The notes below the pieces were generated by a model. The model did no database searches. It worked only from the letters and a program-made list of their open reading frames with translations, and was not told where the DNA came from. Made by a program: the position numbers and the translations under genes. DNA of 64,000 nucleotides from Sulfurovum sp. TSL1 (GTDB taxonomy: Bacteria > Campylobacterota > Campylobacteria > Campylobacterales > Sulfurovaceae): assembly GCF_019972135.1 (NCBI RefSeq), contig NZ_BPFI01000001.1, positions 169,106 through 233,105 on the forward strand. The letters are read 5' to 3'. Shown here in pieces: positions 61,833 to 64,000 of the stretch (positions are counted from its first letter, which is position 1; the number at the start of each line of letters is the position of its first letter).

Positions 61833-63638
61833 ATGGCTAAAAAATATATTGATGTAATGGACACAACTTTTAGAGACGGATTCCAGTCTGTCTTTGGCGG
61901 TCGTGTACTTATGGATGATTTCTTCCCTGCCGTAGAAGCAGCGAAGAATGCAGGTATTAATCACTTCGAATTTGGTGGAGGAGCAAGATTCCAATCACTC
62001 TTCTTCTATTTACAGGAAAATGCATTTGATATGATGGACGGTTTCAGAGAGATCGTAGGACGGGATGCAAACCTCCAGGTACTTTCACGTGGTATCAACA
62101 CAGTTATGCTTGATACTGGTAGCCGTGAAATGATAGAACTTTTTGCAAAAATGTTTAAAAAGCACGGTACAACGACCGTACGTAACTTTGATGCACTGAA
62201 TGATGTGAACAACCTTGCATTTTCTGCAGAAATGATCAAAAAACATGGCCTTGACCATGAAGTAGTGGTAACAATGATGGACCTTCCTCCGGGATGTAAG
62301 GGTGCACATGACGTTGCTTTCTACGAAAAAACATTGAGAAATATTTTAGATTCCGGTATCTCTTTTGACAGCGTTTGTTTTAAAGATGCTTCAGGTACAG
62401 CAAACCCTCACAAAGTATATGAGACTATCACCATGGCGAGAAAGCTTCTTGGTGACAGTGTACACCTGAGACTTCATACACATGAAACAGCAGGTGTTTC
62501 AGTGGCATCATACCTTGCAGCGCTAGATGCAGGAGCAAATGGTATCGATATGGCAGCATCACCGGTAAGTGGTGGTACCAGCCAACCGGATATCCTTACG
62601 ATGCTTCATGCGACCAAAGGAACAGATTACAATCTTGGTGATCTACAGTTAGATAAGATCCTGAAGTATGAAGAGAGACTTAAAGAGTGTCTTTCTGACT
62701 ACATGATACCGCCTGAAGCAACACAGGTATCACCGCTTATTCCATTCTCACCTATGCCTGGTGGTGCATTGACAGCCAACACACAGATGATGAGAGATGC
62801 GGGAGATCTTGAAAAATTTGATCAAGTGATCGCTGCTATGAAAGAGGTCGTAGAACGTGGCGGTTACGGTACATCAGTCACACCTGTAAGCCAATTCTAC
62901 TGGCAGCAGGCATATGCGAACGTGATGTTCGGACCATGGAAACAGATAGCTCCGGGATACGGACGTATGGTACTTGGGTATTTTGGTAAAACACCGGTAC
63001 AAGCCGATGAGGAGATCATCAAACTTGCATCTGAGAAGTTAGGTCTGGAACCAACAACAGAAAATCCTTTGGATATTGCAGATAAAGATGAAACGAAATC
63101 TATCGCACATTGGACAAAAGTGCTTGAAGATGAGGGATTGGATACTTCAGATGAAAATATTTTCATCGCAGGTGCATGTGCAGAAAAAGGTATTGCGTTC
63201 TTGAAAGGTGAAAGTCCTCTCATGGTAAGAAAAGGTCAAGAAAATAATTGTAATGGAGAAAAAGAGATGGCAGGAAATTATACAGTAGTTGTAGACGGTA
63301 AACAATATAGCGTACAAGTGGCAGAGGGTGAGGGAGATATCCAAATAGCACCTGCGGCACCAGCAGCACAGGTCAATGCAGTGGCAGAATCTGCAACACC
63401 GGCATTGGTACCGGGGGCAAAAGGAAGTGTGGAAATACACTCACAAACTCCAGGTAATGTATGGAAGGTCGTGAAGAACCCGGGCGACACTGTTGCTGAA
63501 GGCGATGTGATCATGATCCTTGAAGCTATGAAGATGGAAATTGATATTACTGCACCAAAAGCGGGTAAAATTGCCTCAATTAATGTCAATGTCAACGATT
63601 CAGTCGCAGACGGACAACTTCTCGCCACAATGGAGTAA
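61833..63638 (+). CDS. oadA: Oxaloacetate decarboxylase alpha subunit (carboxyltransferase + biotin carrier)
   Basis: 601 residues. The carboxyltransferase barrel starts [14 protein letters not shown] and has [17 protein letters not shown] and [21 protein letters not shown] flexible linker leads to a biotinyl domain whose EAMKMEI carries the biotinylated Lys567. It moves CO2 from oxaloacetate (or a related acid) to biotin. An internal ATG at 63267 has an SD-like upstream GGAG, see findings. The downstream oadB is 2 bases away. Confidence 0.92.
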   Translation: MAKKYIDVMDTTFRDGFQSVFGGRVLMDDFFPAVEAAKNAGINHFEFGGGARFQSLFFYLQENAFDMMDGFREIVGRDANLQVLSRGINTVMLDTGSREMIELFAKMFKKHGTTTVRNFDALNDVNNLAFSAEMIKKHGLDHEVVVTMMDLPPGCKGAHDVAFYEKTLRNILDSGISFDSVCFKDASGTANPHKVYETITMARKLLGDSVHLRLHTHETAGVSVASYLAALDAGANGIDMAASPVSGGTSQPDILTMLHATKGTDYNLGDLQLDKILKYEERLKECLSDYMIPPEATQVSPLIPFSPMPGGALTANTQMMRDAGDLEKFDQVIAAMKEVVERGGYGTSVTPVSQFYWQQAYANVMFGPWKQIAPGYGRMVLGYFGKTPVQADEEIIKLASEKLGLEPTTENPLDIADKDETKSIAHWTKVLEDEGLDTSDENIFIAGACAEKGIAFLKGESPLMVRKGQENNCNGEKEMAGNYTVVVDGKQYSVQVAEGEGDIQIAPAAPAAQVNAVAESATPALVPGAKGSVEIHSQTPGNVWKVVKNPGDTVAEGDVIMILEAMKMEIDITAPKAGKIASINVNVNDSVADGQLLATME

Positions 63639-63640
63639 GC

Positions 63641-64000
63641 ATGAAGTTCAAACATCTTTTACTTTCGATGATGTTCGCTTTTACAGCACTGACATCAACC
63701 GTGCAGGCCAGTGTGCATGAAGCACCTGCTGCCCCTGTGCAAGAAGAACAAGCCTATGAACCCAAATCTATCACCAAACTTCTTGTAAGCTTTTTTGAAA
63801 CTACAGGTCTCAATGCAATGGTAAACCCGGAAGAGGGTGTGAAGAATGGCCATGGGGATGAGATGAGTTTATTTGCCCAAAGTTGGGGTAAACTTATTAT
63901 GTTTACCATTATCTTCTTACTTTTCTATTTAGCTATTGCTAAAGGATTTGAACCACTTCTCCTTCTACCTATCGCCTTTGGTGGACTTCTCGCCAACATA
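63641..64000 (+). CDS. oadB: Oxaloacetate decarboxylase beta subunit, N-terminal part
   Basis: The gene is cut by the window end after 120 codons. An N-terminal signal-like segment ([24 protein letters not shown]) and an Ala/Pro/Glu-rich region precede the first OadB-like helices ([38 protein letters not shown]). The beta subunit decarboxylates carboxybiotin and pumps Na+. GGAG is in the oadA end. Confidence 0.88.
   Translation, partial: MKFKHLLLSMMFAFTALTSTVQASVHEAPAAPVQEEQAYEPKSITKLLVSFFETTGLNAMVNPEEGVKNGHGDEMSLFAQSWGKLIMFTIIFLLFYLAIAKGFEPLLLLPIAFGGLLANI

Overview
The window is a dense, low-GC bacterial chromosome segment with about 69 protein-coding genes, short gaps and many 1-4 base overlaps. 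Gene content points to the Campylobacterota (Epsilonproteobacteria), most like Sulfurovum or a close relative. The evidence is a single-chain ResB-CcsA cytochrome c maturation protein of about 1030 residues, a short GreA, an LpxH-like phosphoesterase, a Na+-pumping oxaloacetate decarboxylase set in the order gamma-alpha-beta, a CxxCH haem protein, and two membrane diguanylate cyclases. I saw no rRNA, tRNA, CRISPR array, transposase or prophage. The genus is an inference from gene families, not from a marker alignment.

Layout. 1-9.4 kb: mostly single genes (end of a CobW GTPase, a TRIC-like channel, a pirin, an MdaB-like quinone reductase, an FAD amine oxidase, a leucine-rich repeat protein, an esterase, YchJ) with a few small exported or membrane proteins. 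9.4-14.2 kb (minus): a Ca2+/cation antiporter, an exported cupin, an aldehyde dehydrogenase and a lone ThDP enzyme of the acetolactate synthase type. 14.4-19.6 kb (plus): a tight run of M42 aminopeptidase, retropepsin-like protease, RimK ATP-grasp ligase, AspA/AstE-type deacylase, PPK2 and a CorA-like channel. It reads as a module that attaches glutamate and removes it. 19.6-28 kb (minus): putA-putP-proB-proC-ppnP-proA, which puts proline catabolism, uptake and synthesis in one direction. 28-36 kb: a MerR-type regulator with a nested palindrome upstream, a nitroreductase, CutA, an LMW phosphatase, rlmH-dksA, dusB, and a diguanylate cyclase flanked by dusB 3'-end repeats. 36-47 kb: TauE, uvrA-polA, a SUMF1-fold protein, ccsBA, yjbQ and mscL. 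47-52 kb: a second diguanylate cyclase, a frameshifted gene relic, DUF3050, and surE-tcdA. 52-64 kb: greA, argC, lpxH-like-yqaA, metF-like, serB-ABC exporter-uppP, a DEAD-box helicase and oadG-oadA-oadB (cut by the window end).

The least ordinary signals are the RimK-centred module, the duplicated dusB tail around the diguanylate cyclase, the frameshifted membrane-protein relic near 49.3 kb, the nested dyads upstream of the MerR-type gene, a compact 89-base palindromic element after argC, and a possible internal start in oadA that would yield a free biotin carrier. Where several start codons were possible, starts were chosen by Shine-Dalgarno spacing. Some differ from the longest reading frame, and five genes appear to use TTG.
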